Positions 20,532 to 27,888 of a stretch of DNA of 27,888 bases are shown in pieces. The DNA lies in NCBI GenBank assembly GCA_937898635.1, contig CALEJW010000224.1, positions 1 through 27,888 on the forward strand, in the 5' to 3' direction. A model generated the notes under the pieces. That model searched no databases. It was not told the origin of the DNA and worked only from the letters and a program-made list of their open reading frames with translations. The stretch comes from an uncultured Pseudomonadota bacterium (GTDB taxonomy: Bacteria; Pseudomonadota; Gammaproteobacteria; Burkholderiales; Usitatibacteraceae). The translations under genes and the position numbers were made by a program. Every line of letters begins with the position of its first letter. Position 1 is the first letter of the stretch.

Positions 20532-23500
20532 ATGACCCTCTCCTTCCGGGACCCGTCCGCCGCCGAAGGCGAGCCGGATCCCGCCGCTCCCCCCGTCCTC
20601 GCCCGGCCCGGCTCGGCCCTGCGCCGCGAGATCACCGCGGCCTGCCGCCGCGCGGAAGCCGAGGCGCTCGCGCCCCTGATGGGAAGCGCGAGCTTCGACG
20701 CGGCCGCCCTCGCACGGATCGGCAGCCGCGCCGGCGCCCTCGTCGAGCGGGTCCGCGCGGAGCGATCGGGCGCCTCCGGCGTGGACGCGCTCATGAGCGA
20801 GTTCGACCTGTCCTCCGAGGAAGGCGTGGCGCTCATGTGCCTCGCCGAGGCGCTGCTTCGCATCCCCGACTCGCGCACCGCCGACCGGTTGATCCGCGAC
20901 AAGCTCTCGCGGGGCGACTGGCGAAGCCACGTGGGCGCGAGCGAGTCGCTCTTCGTGAACGCGGCCTGCTGGGGCCTCGTGGTCTCGGGCTCCCTCGCGC
21001 GGGCGGAGACCGACCCGCGCGGGCTCGAGGGAGCGCTCGCCGCCCTCCTCGGCCGCGTGGGCGAACCCGTGATCCGCGCCGCCACGAAGGCCGCCATGGG
21101 CTTCCTCGGCTCGCAGTTCGTGCTCGGCGAGACGATCGGCGGGGCGCTCGAGCGCGCGCGCCGCAAGGAAACCCTGGGCTACCGGCACTCCTTCGACATG
21201 CTCGGCGAGGCGTCGATGACCCGGGCCGACGCGGATCGCTACGTCGAGACCTACCGCGAGACGATCGCCGCCGTGGGCGCGTGGTCGGCGGGCCGCGGGA
21301 TCTACGCCGGCGCGGGCGTGTCGGTGAAGCTCTCGGCGCTGCACCCGCGCTACTCGCGCGCGAAGCACGGGCGGGCCATGGCGGAGCTCCTGCCCCGCAT
21401 CGTGGAGCTGGCCGCGCTCGCGAAGCGCCACGACATCGGCTTCACGATCGACGCCGAGGAGGCCGACCGCCTCGAGCTTTCCCTGGACCTCTTCGAGGCC
21501 GCGGCCCTCGACCCCGCCCTCGCCGGCTGGGACGGGCTCGGCTTCGTGATCCAGTCGGTGCAGAAGCGCGCGCCCTTCGTGGTGGACTGGGTGCTCGACC
21601 TCGCGCGGCGAAGCGGCCGGCGCATCATGGTCCGGCTCGTGAAGGGCGCCTACTGGGACACCGAGGTCAAGCGCGCGCAGGTGGCGGGACACGCCGACTA
21701 CCCGGTCTTCACGCGCAAGGTCCACACCGACGTCGCCTACCTCGCCTGCGCCGCGAAGCTCCTCGCCGAGCCCGCGCTCGCCTACCCGCAGTTCGCCACG
21801 CACAACGCCGCGACGCTCTGCCAGGTGATCGAGCTGGCCGGCGGGCGCCGCGACTTCGAGTTCCAGTGCCTGCACGGCATGGGCGAGACGCTCTACGACC
21901 AGGTGGTGGGCGAGGAGGGACTGGGCCTTCCCTGCCGCATCTACGCGCCGGTCGGCACGCACGAGACGCTCCTCGCCTACCTCGTGCGCCGGCTCCTGGA
22001 GAACGGCGCGAATTCCTCCTTCGTGAACCAGATCGTCGACCCCCAGGTCCCCCTCGAGCGCCTGCTGGAGGATCCCGTGACCGCGGCGCGGCCCTTCGCC
22101 GGCTCGCCGCACCCGCGCGTGGTCGCGCCGCCCGCGCTCTACCCGGACCGGCGCAATTCGCGTGGCATGGACCTCACCGACGAGGATGCGCTCGCCGCGC
22201 TGGAGAAGTCGCTCGCGCGCGCGGCCGGCGAGCGCTGGCGCGCCGCGCCCCTGCTTGCCGGCTCCGGCATCGCCGCCGACGCCCGCGCCGCCACGCCCGT
22301 GCGCAGCCCCGCCGACTCGCGCGTCGTCGTCGGCGAGGTGGCCGAGGCGAGCCTCGAGGACGTCGACCGCGCCCTGAGCCTCGCCTGCGGCGCCGCGACC
22401 TGGCGGGAGAGCGAGCCCGGGCAGCGCGCCCGGGTCCTCGAGCGCGCCGCGGACCTCCTCGAGGAGAACGCCGGGGCGCTCATCCACCTCGCGGTGCACG
22501 AGGCCGGCAAGACGCTGCCCAACGCCGTGGGCGAGGTGCGCGAGGCCGTGGACTTCTGCCGCTACTACGCGCTGCGCGTGCGCGAGGAGCCGCCGGGCGC
22601 GCCCCTGGGCGTGGTCGCCTGCATCAGCCCGTGGAACTTCCCGCTCGCGATCTTCGTCGGGCAGGTGGCCGCCGCGCTCGCGGCCGGCAACGCGGTCGTC
22701 GCCAAGCCCGCGGAGCAGACGCCCCTCATTGCCGCCGAGGCCGTGCGGCTCCTGCGCGCCGCGGGCGTCCCCGCGGACGCCCTGCAGCTCCTGCCGGGCC
22801 GCGGCGAGACGATCGGCGCGCGGATCGTGGCCGACGCGCGCGTCGACGGCGTGGTCTTCACCGGCTCGACGGAAGTGGCCGAGGCCATCCACCGCAGCCT
22901 CGCCGGGCGCGGCAACGTGGCCCTCGTCGCGGAAACGGGCGGGCAGAACGCGATGATCGTCGACTCCTCCGCGCTTCCCGAGCAGGTGGTCGCGGACGTC
23001 CTCTCCTCGGCCTTCGACAGCGCCGGCCAGCGCTGCTCGGCGCTGCGCGCACTTTTCGTGCAGGAGGAGATCGCCGATCGCGTCCTCGCGATGCTCTCCG
23101 GCGCGATGCGCGAGCTCGAGGTCGGGGACCCCGCCCGCCTCGCGACCGACGTCGGCCCGATCATCGACGCGGCGGCCCTGGCGGGGCTCGAGGCCCACGT
23201 GGCGAGGCTCGAGCGCACCGCGCGCCTCGTCGCGCGCGCGCCGCTTCCCGGGGGACTGCGCGGGCACTACCTCGCGCCGGTGGCCTTCGAGATCGGGTCG
23301 CTGCGCGAGCTCGACGGCGAGGTCTTCGGCCCGGTGCTGCACGTGGTGCGATTCGCCGGCGCCGACCTCGCGGGAGTCGTCGCGGAGGTGAACGCCACGG
23401 GCTACGGCCTCACGCTCGGGGTCCACAGCCGGCTCGATTCCACCATCGACTTCGTGGTCTCCCACGCGCGCGCGGGCAACGTCTACGTGAACCGCAACAT

Positions 23501-24302
23501 CGTGGGCGCGGTGGTGGGCGTGCAGCCCTTCGGCGGCGAGGGCAAGTCCGGCACCGGTCCCAAGGCGGGCGGGCCGCGCTACCTGCGCGCGCTCGCGAGG
23601 GACAGGGCCGCGGAGCCGACGGCGGCGCCGGCGCCGCTTCCGCTGCCGCCCGCCGATCCCGGCGCGGTGTTCGACTTCAATGCCGCCGTGCGCACGCTCG
23701 CCGCCGCCGCCCCCGGTCTCGCCACGGTGGAGCGCGCCGCCGTGCTCGCGGCGCTCGGCCGCCAGGGCGGCGAGATCCCGGCGCAGCTCGCCGAGGAACT
23801 CGCCCGCGCAATCGAGGACGGCCGGGAGATCGAGCTCGCGGGACCGACGGGGGAGCGAAACACCTGGCGGGCGCACCCGCGCGGTCTCACGGTCGCCCTC
23901 GGCGACGAGCGCGGCGACGCGCTCGCCTTCCTGGGCCAGGCGATGGCCGCGATCGCCGCGGGCAATCCGGTGCTGCTCGTGCCGGACGAGGAGACGGAGA
24001 CCGCCGCCCGCGTCGCCTCCTGGGTCCGCGCCGCCGGCTGGCCCGCCATCGCCGCGGCCCGGGCGGGCGTGAAGCAGTGGGCGACGCTGCCCGCGCTGGG
24101 CGCCGTGCTCGTCGCGGGACGCGCTCGCGCGCGCGAGGCGGCGCAGGCTCTCGCCGCGCGCTCGGGCGCGCGCATCCCCGTGGTGGAGCCCGCGGGCGCC
24201 CCGTGGCGCTACCCCGCCTGGCGTCTCGAGTGCGAGCGCTGCGTTTCCGTGAACACCGTGGCGGCAGGCGGCAACGCGCACCTGCTCGCGCAGATGGACT
24301 GA
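20532..24302 (+). CDS. putA: Bifunctional proline dehydrogenase / P5C dehydrogenase PutA
   Basis: This 1256-residue protein oxidises proline to glutamate in two steps with substrate channelling. The FAD-dependent proline dehydrogenase barrel spans about residues 170-500, with GVSVKLSALHPRY, RLVKGAYWDTEVKRAQ, FATHNAATL and the substrate-binding YLVRRLLENGANSSFVN. The aldehyde dehydrogenase domain spans about 540-1025, with ISPWNFPLAIF, FTGSTEVA, Glu801 in AETGGQNAM and catalytic Cys835 in DSAGQRCSALR. Residues about 1050-1256 form the extra C-terminal domain of long PutA proteins, ending VNTVAAGGNAHLLAQMD. There is no N-terminal ribbon-helix-helix DNA-binding domain, so unlike E. coli PutA it should not repress its own gene. 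The short N-terminal extension is Pro/Ala-rich. The next gene (ClC) follows after 18 bases and may be co-transcribed. Confidence 0.96.
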   Translation: MTLSFRDPSAAEGEPDPAAPPVLARPGSALRREITAACRRAEAEALAPLMGSASFDAAALARIGSRAGALVERVRAERSGASGVDALMSEFDLSSEEGVALMCLAEALLRIPDSRTADRLIRDKLSRGDWRSHVGASESLFVNAACWGLVVSGSLARAETDPRGLEGALAALLGRVGEPVIRAATKAAMGFLGSQFVLGETIGGALERARRKETLGYRHSFDMLGEASMTRADADRYVETYRETIAAVGAWSAGRGIYAGAGVSVKLSALHPRYSRAKHGRAMAELLPRIVELAALAKRHDIGFTIDAEEADRLELSLDLFEAAALDPALAGWDGLGFVIQSVQKRAPFVVDWVLDLARRSGRRIMVRLVKGAYWDTEVKRAQVAGHADYPVFTRKVHTDVAYLACAAKLLAEPALAYPQFATHNAATLCQVIELAGGRRDFEFQCLHGMGETLYDQVVGEEGLGLPCRIYAPVGTHETLLAYLVRRLLENGANSSFVNQIVDPQVPLERLLEDPVTAARPFAGSPHPRVVAPPALYPDRRNSRGMDLTDEDALAALEKSLARAAGERWRAAPLLAGSGIAADARAATPVRSPADSRVVVGEVAEASLEDVDRALSLACGAATWRESEPGQRARVLERAADLLEENAGALIHLAVHEAGKTLPNAVGEVREAVDFCRYYALRVREEPPGAPLGVVACISPWNFPLAIFVGQVAAALAAGNAVVAKPAEQTPLIAAEAVRLLRAAGVPADALQLLPGRGETIGARIVADARVDGVVFTGSTEVAEAIHRSLAGRGNVALVAETGGQNAMIVDSSALPEQVVADVLSSAFDSAGQRCSALRALFVQEEIADRVLAMLSGAMRELEVGDPARLATDVGPIIDAAALAGLEAHVARLERTARLVARAPLPGGLRGHYLAPVAFEIGSLRELDGEVFGPVLHVVRFAGADLAGVVAEVNATGYGLTLGVHSRLDSTIDFVVSHARAGNVYVNRNIVGAVVGVQPFGGEGKSGTGPKAGGPRYLRALARDRAAEPTAAPAPLPLPPADPGAVFDFNAAVRTLAAAAPGLATVERAAVLAALGRQGGEIPAQLAEELARAIEDGREIELAGPTGERNTWRAHPRGLTVALGDERGDALAFLGQAMAAIAAGNPVLLVPDEETETAARVASWVRAAGWPAIAAARAGVKQWATLPALGAVLVAGRARAREAAQALAARSGARIPVVEPAGAPWRYPAWRLECERCVSVNTVAAGGNAHLLAQMD

Positions 24303-24320
24303 ACGCGGGCGGGCGCGCGC

Positions 24321-25685
24321 ATGCAGGAACCCCAACCCGACTTCTGGCGGAACGTTCGCGAGGAACTCGCCGTCGGCCCGCACTGGGCCGACCGCGCCGT
24401 GGTGCTCGCCTACGCCGTCGTGACGGGCCTCGTCGTGGTGGGCTTCACCTTCGCGGCGGACGCGGCGAGCGAGGGATTCGAGCGGCTTCGCGGGCTGGGC
24501 GAGCACGGTCCGTGGCTCGCGCTCGCCTGGACGCCCGCGCTGACGGTGGCCGTCCTGTGGTGGACGCGGCGCTTCGCGCCCGGCACGCAGGGCTCGGGCA
24601 TCCCGCAGGTCGTCGCCGCGCTCGACGAGCGCCTCGCGCCGGCCGAGCGGGGCGCGCTCGTCTCGGTGCGCCTGTCGCTGCACAAGATCGCGCTCGTCTC
24701 CGGCGGGCTCCTCGCGGGACTCTCGATCGGGCGCGAGGGCCCGACGGTCCAGGTCGGCGCGGGCGTGATGCAGCACGCGAAGCGCTGGCTCTCGCCGCGC
24801 GCGGGCGTGGACGCGCACGACCTGATGGTGGCGGGCGCCGCCGCCGGCATCGCCGCGGCCTTCAACACGCCGCTCGGCGGCGTGGTCTTCGCGCTCGAGC
24901 AGCTCTCGCACCGCCGGAGCACTTCCCACAGCGGCCTGGTGATCATCAGCATCGTGCTCGCGGGCCTGGTCGCGGTGTCGGTCTTCGGGAACCTGAGCTA
25001 CTTCGGCGAGCTGCGCGTGCAGGAGCTGGGCTGGCCCCTGCTGGGCCCGGGGCTGCTCGTCGCGTTGGTCTCGGGATTCGCCGGGGGCCTCTTCTCCCGC
25101 CTCATCGTGGCCTCCAGCCGGCGCCTGCCCGACCGCCTGTCGCGCTGGCGCTTCGAGTATCCGCTGCGATTCGCCGCGGCCTGCGGCCTCGCCGTCGCGG
25201 TGATCGGCATCGTCTCGAACGGCACCACCGCCGGGGCCGGCTACGCGCCCACCCGTGCGCTCCTCGAGGGCCAGGCCGAGATCCCGGCGATCTACACCGT
25301 GCTCAAGTTCTGCGCCACCTGGATCTCGACCTGGTCCGGCGTGCCCGCGGGAGCGTTCGCGCCATCGCTGGCGATCGGCGCCGGCATCGGCAACGACGTC
25401 GCGCTCCTCGTGGGCGCCGGCCCGGAGATCGCGATCCCGCTGATCGCGCTGGGCATGGTGGGCTTCCTCGCGGCGACGACCCAGGGGCCGCTCACGGCCT
25501 TCATCATCGTGATGGAGATGGTCTCGGGCCACGCGATGGTCCTGAGCCTCATGGCCACGGCGCTCCTCGCGAGCGCGCTGGCGCGCTGGGTCACGCGGCC
25601 GATGTACGTGGAGCTCGCCGCGCTGTGCATGCCGCCGCGGCCGGCGGCGGATCCGGTCCCGCCCGAAACCCGGCCGCCGGGCTGA
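24321..25685 (+). CDS. ClC-family chloride transporter or channel with altered proton glutamate
   Basis: The 454-residue polytopic membrane protein carries all three ClC anion-site motifs: GSGIP (91-95, Ser92), GREGP (137-141, with gating Glu139) and GAFAP (344-348), plus Tyr429 at the position of E. coli Tyr445. The internal proton-transfer glutamate of E. coli ClC (Glu203, next to Glu202) corresponds here to Gln194 in FALEQL, while Glu193 is kept. In E. coli ClC, replacing Glu203 with Gln is reported to uncouple proton movement, so this protein may conduct chloride without tight proton exchange. That last step is inference. There is no CBS domain. It follows putA by 18 bases without a clear Shine-Dalgarno, and a weak terminator follows the gene. 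Confidence 0.93.
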   Translation: MQEPQPDFWRNVREELAVGPHWADRAVVLAYAVVTGLVVVGFTFAADAASEGFERLRGLGEHGPWLALAWTPALTVAVLWWTRRFAPGTQGSGIPQVVAALDERLAPAERGALVSVRLSLHKIALVSGGLLAGLSIGREGPTVQVGAGVMQHAKRWLSPRAGVDAHDLMVAGAAAGIAAAFNTPLGGVVFALEQLSHRRSTSHSGLVIISIVLAGLVAVSVFGNLSYFGELRVQELGWPLLGPGLLVALVSGFAGGLFSRLIVASSRRLPDRLSRWRFEYPLRFAAACGLAVAVIGIVSNGTTAGAGYAPTRALLEGQAEIPAIYTVLKFCATWISTWSGVPAGAFAPSLAIGAGIGNDVALLVGAGPEIAIPLIALGMVGFLAATTQGPLTAFIIVMEMVSGHAMVLSLMATALLASALARWVTRPMYVELAALCMPPRPAADPVPPETRPPG

Positions 25686-25721
25686 GCGGCGACCCGCGCC
25701 GGGGGCCGGGGGGACATTTTT
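25670..25721 (+). terminator. Imperfect terminator after the putA-ClC unit
   Basis: CCGGCCGCCGG (25670-25680) pairs with CCGGGGGCCGG (25699-25709) with one mismatch. A small inner stem (GCGG with CCGC) lies in the loop. Seven bases later comes ATTTTT (25716-25721). The stem includes the end of the ClC coding region. It resembles an intrinsic terminator but the gap before the T-run is larger than ideal. Confidence 0.4.
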
Positions 25722-25758
25722 CGGGTATCCTCGACGCGATGCGGGTAACGCGTTTCAA

Positions 25759-25775
25759 GCGGGCCACGAGCCCGC
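25759..25775 (+). other. Hairpin in the leader of the TAXI receptor gene
   Basis: GCGGGC-CACGA-GCCCGC forms a six-base-pair stem with a five-base loop about 40 bases before the ATG of the receptor gene. It could stabilise the 5' end of the transcript. No riboswitch fold is recognisable in the 129-base gap. Confidence 0.35.
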
Positions 25776-25814
25776 GGCAGTCGTCGTCAACCACAGAAGA
25801 GAGGAACACAGCCC

Positions 25815-26795
25815 ATGTTTAGGAATTCCAGGTTGCTCAGCGCCTTCGGCGCCCTCGCCTTCGCGGGCGCGCTCGCCGCGCCCGACGCGGCGCTCGCCCA
25901 GCAACGCTTCATCACCATCGGCACCGGCGGCGTGACCGGCGTGTACTACGCCGCGGGCGGCGCCATCTGCCGCCTGGTGAACAAGGACCGCAAGGCCCAC
26001 GGCATCCGCTGCTCGGTCGAGAGCACCGGCGGCTCGGTGTACAACATCAACACCATCCGCGCGGGCGAGCTCGACATGGGCGTGGCCCAGTCCGACTGGC
26101 AGTACCACTCGATGAAGGGCACGAGCACCTTCAAGGACCAGGGCGCCTTCGGCGAGCTGCGCTCCGTGTTCTCGCTGCACCCCGAGCCGTTCACGGTGCT
26201 GGTGCGCAAGGAAGCGGGCGTCAAGTCCTTCGCGGACCTGAAGGGCAAGCGCTTCAACATCGGCAACCCCGGCTCGGGCACGCGCGCCTCGATGGAGGAG
26301 CTCCTTTCCGCGATGGGCTGGAAGACGAGCGACTTCTCGCTCGCTTCCGAGCTCAAGGCCGACGAGCACGGCGCCGCGCTCTGCGACAACAAGATCGACG
26401 GCTTCTTCTACGGCGTGGGCCACCCGTCCGCGAACATCCAGGACCCGACCACGACCTGCGGCGCGAAGCTGGTCGGCCTCACGGGCCCCGCGGTGGACAA
26501 GCTGGTGGCCGGCAGCCCCTACTACGCCAAGGTGGCGATCCCCGGCGGCATCTACGCCGGCAACCCCGATCCCACGCCCACCTACGGCGTGCTGGCGACC
26601 TTCGTCTCCTCGAGCAAGGTCTCCCCGGACCTCGTGTACCAGGTCGTGAAGGCGGTCTTCGAGAACTTCGAGGACTTCAAGAAGCTGCACCCGGCCTTCG
26701 CGCACCTCGACCCGAAGAAGATGATCAAGGACGGGAACTCCGCGCCGCTGCATGACGGAGCGATCCGCTACTACAAGGAAAAGGGCTGGATGTAA
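25815..26795 (+). CDS. TAXI-family TRAP transporter solute-binding receptor
   Basis: The 326-residue periplasmic receptor captures a substrate for a TRAP transporter driven by an ion gradient. It has a Sec signal peptide (cleavage near ALA, residue 28) and the TAXI signature at the mature N-terminus (ITIGTGGVTGVYYAAGGAICRLVN). The family blocks ECSxxSTGGSVYNIN-like (CSVESTGGSVYNINTIRAGELDMGVAQSDW), FNIGNPGSGTRASMEELL and YGVLATFVSS follow. Two Cys (in AICRLVN and IRCSVE) may pair, as may two later ones (LCDNK and TTCGAK). The ligand is not predictable; known or proposed TAXI ligands include glutamate-like and other small organic acids. The ATG at 25815 is preceded by AGAGGA. The permease gene follows after 111 bases containing a stable hairpin. 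Confidence 0.95.
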   Translation: MFRNSRLLSAFGALAFAGALAAPDAALAQQRFITIGTGGVTGVYYAAGGAICRLVNKDRKAHGIRCSVESTGGSVYNINTIRAGELDMGVAQSDWQYHSMKGTSTFKDQGAFGELRSVFSLHPEPFTVLVRKEAGVKSFADLKGKRFNIGNPGSGTRASMEELLSAMGWKTSDFSLASELKADEHGAALCDNKIDGFFYGVGHPSANIQDPTTTCGAKLVGLTGPAVDKLVAGSPYYAKVAIPGGIYAGNPDPTPTYGVLATFVSSSKVSPDLVYQVVKAVFENFEDFKKLHPAFAHLDPKKMIKDGNSAPLHDGAIRYYKEKGWM

Positions 26796-26809
26796 TTTCC
26801 CGCGGCACC

Positions 26810-26840
26810 GCCGGGCCGGGCGCGGGACGCCCGGTCCGGC
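26810..26840 (+). other. Intercistronic hairpin between TAXI receptor and permease
   Basis: Positions 26810-26822 pair with 26828-26840 over 13 base pairs (one G-T) around a five-base loop CGGGA. The stem begins 15 bases after the receptor stop. No T-run follows, so partial readthrough or protection of the receptor mRNA from 3' decay is more likely than full termination. This would give more receptor than permease. Confidence 0.5.
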
Positions 26841-26906
26841 GCCCGTGCGTGGCGGGCCGGATCGCGCGCGCGGCTCGCGTCCCGACAACCGCCGCCCGGA
26901 GGCGCA

Positions 26907-27888
26907 ATGGCTGAGAAGAAGGAAAACGAAACCGCCCCCGACGCCGCCAAGCTGCAGGAACTGGTCGCCGAATCCGACACCGGCGGCCGCGCGCCCAGGG
27001 GCGCCGTCGCCTGGGTCCTCGCGGGCACCGCGCTCGCGTGGTCCCTCTTCCAGCTCTGGTACGCCTCGCCCCTGCCGTTCACCTTCGGCGTCTTCGTCTT
27101 CAACGACACCGAGGCGCGCTCGATCCACCTCGCCTTCGCGATCTTCCTGAGCTTCGCCTCCTACCCGGCCTTCAAGCGCTCGCCCCGGGCCTACATTCCC
27201 GTCGTCGACTGGATCTTCGCCCTCGCGGGCGCGTTCTGCGCGGGCTACATCTTCCTCTTCTACACCGAGCTCTCGACGCGGCCGGGGCAGCCGACGACGC
27301 TGGACCTCGCCGTCGCCGTGACCGGCATGGTGCTCCTGCTCGAGGCGGCGCGGCGCGCGCTCGGCCCGGCGATGGCGATCGTGGCGATCGTCTTCCTCGC
27401 CTACATCTTCGGCGGGCCGTGGATGCCCGACATGATCGCCCACAAGGGCGCTTCCCTCTCCAAGGGCATGTCGCACCAGTGGCTCACGACGGAAGGCGTG
27501 TTCGGCATCGCGCTCGGGGTCTCCACGAGCTTCATCTTCCTCTTCGTGCTCTTCGGCTCCCTGCTGGACAAGGCGGGCGCGGGCAACTACTTCATCAAGT
27601 CCGCCTTCGCGCTCCTGGGCCACATGCGCGGCGGCCCCGCCAAGGCGGCGGTGGTGTCCTCCGCGGCCACCGGGATCATCTCCGGCTCCTCGATCGCGAA
27701 CGTCGTCACCACGGGCACCTTCACGATCCCGCTCATGAAGCGGGTGGGCTACCGGCCCGACCAGGCGGGCGCGGTGGAGGTCTCGAGCTCGGTGAACGGC
27801 CAGCTCATGCCGCCGGTGATGGGCGCGGCCGCGTTCCTGATGGTCGAGTACGTCGGCATCCCCTACACGCAGGTGATCAAGCACGCCT
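26907..27888 (+). CDS. TRAP transporter fused permease (4TM/12TM type), 5' part
   Basis: The first 327 codons of a fused small- and large-membrane-subunit TRAP permease, cut by the window end. After a charged cytoplasmic N-terminus (about 30 residues, MAEKKENETAPD) come about four helices corresponding to the DctQ-like part. The DctM-like part then begins, with the conserved GVSTSFIFLFVLFGSLLDKAGAG, the HMRGGPAKAAVVSSAATGIISGSSIANVVTTGTFTIPLMK loop and SSVNGQLMPPVMGAAAFLM, signatures of the fused TAXI permeases. GGAGG sits a few bases before the ATG at 26907. With the upstream receptor it forms a complete two-gene TAXI transporter. Confidence 0.95.
   Translation, partial: MAEKKENETAPDAAKLQELVAESDTGGRAPRGAVAWVLAGTALAWSLFQLWYASPLPFTFGVFVFNDTEARSIHLAFAIFLSFASYPAFKRSPRAYIPVVDWIFALAGAFCAGYIFLFYTELSTRPGQPTTLDLAVAVTGMVLLLEAARRALGPAMAIVAIVFLAYIFGGPWMPDMIAHKGASLSKGMSHQWLTTEGVFGIALGVSTSFIFLFVLFGSLLDKAGAGNYFIKSAFALLGHMRGGPAKAAVVSSAATGIISGSSIANVVTTGTFTIPLMKRVGYRPDQAGAVEVSSSVNGQLMPPVMGAAAFLMVEYVGIPYTQVIKHA

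Noticed and set aside
19988..25822. Very long open frames (over 1600 codons) on both strands overlapping putA, ClC and their neighbours
   Set aside because: They are shadows of putA and ClC. Composition is Arg/Ala/Gly/Pro-rich, no motifs are present, and real family domains occupy the other frame.
1..27888. CRISPR arrays, insertion sequences, prophage or integrative element borders
   Set aside because: I saw no regularly spaced repeats, transposase, integrase or target duplications, and composition is uniform. The tRNA-Leu is not flanked by an integrase gene or a partial tRNA copy that I could find.

Overview
The window looks like chromosomal DNA of a GC-rich (roughly 70 percent by eye) betaproteobacterium. 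This is an inference from the gene families: a HoxFUYH hydrogenase with the NuoE-like domain fused into HoxF, an E. coli-like FadH, a PutA without a ribbon-helix-helix domain, a TAXI-type TRAP transporter, and codon use that is almost entirely G/C-ending. I see no insertion sequence, integrase, phage gene or CRISPR array. The genes are densely packed and no stretch over 300 bases lacks a gene; the longest gap is about 205 bases, at 9907-10111.

Layout. A fragment of a plus-strand gene ends at 52. From 7274 down to 68 on the minus strand runs hoxF-hoxU-hoxY-hoxH-hoxW-fadH. The first five encode an NAD-reducing (bidirectional, group 3d-like) [NiFe] hydrogenase and its maturation protease. The sixth is a 2,4-dienoyl-CoA reductase that follows hoxW by 9 bases. 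A 9/10 match to an FNR/ANR box lies at 7356-7369 upstream of hoxF, followed by tRNA-Leu(UAA). Next come a small four-helix membrane protein (+), a membrane-bound diguanylate cyclase (-), a small secreted Cys-containing protein (-) and an Hsp20 chaperone (-).

From 15708 down to 10664 on the minus strand is a tightly coupled operon: acetyl-CoA-synthetase-like ligase, E1 alpha, E1 beta and E2 of a pyruvate-dehydrogenase-like complex, and an acyl carrier protein. It is divergent from pyruvate phosphate dikinase (+, 15854-18592). The gap between them holds a second FNR-like palindrome (15767-15780), with a plausible -10 for the minus-strand operon about 41 bases from its centre. Convergent with ppdK is an FMN-dependent 2-hydroxyacid (lactate/glycolate-type) dehydrogenase. 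Together these genes cover the pyruvate node: hydroxyacid to oxoacid, oxoacid to acyl-CoA, acetate to acetyl-CoA, and pyruvate to PEP.

The right side carries an exported orphan Hcp1-family protein (-), putA followed by a ClC chloride transporter (+), and the start of a TAXI TRAP transporter (solute receptor plus fused permease, the latter cut by the window end).

The most notable points are the hydrogenase-fadH linkage, two FNR-like boxes that could place the hydrogenase and a second pyruvate dehydrogenase in one oxygen-responsive regulon, an ACP inside a dehydrogenase operon, an Hcp with a Sec signal peptide, a ClC whose proton-pathway glutamate is replaced by glutamine, and near-absence of CTAG except at stop codons and in spacers.
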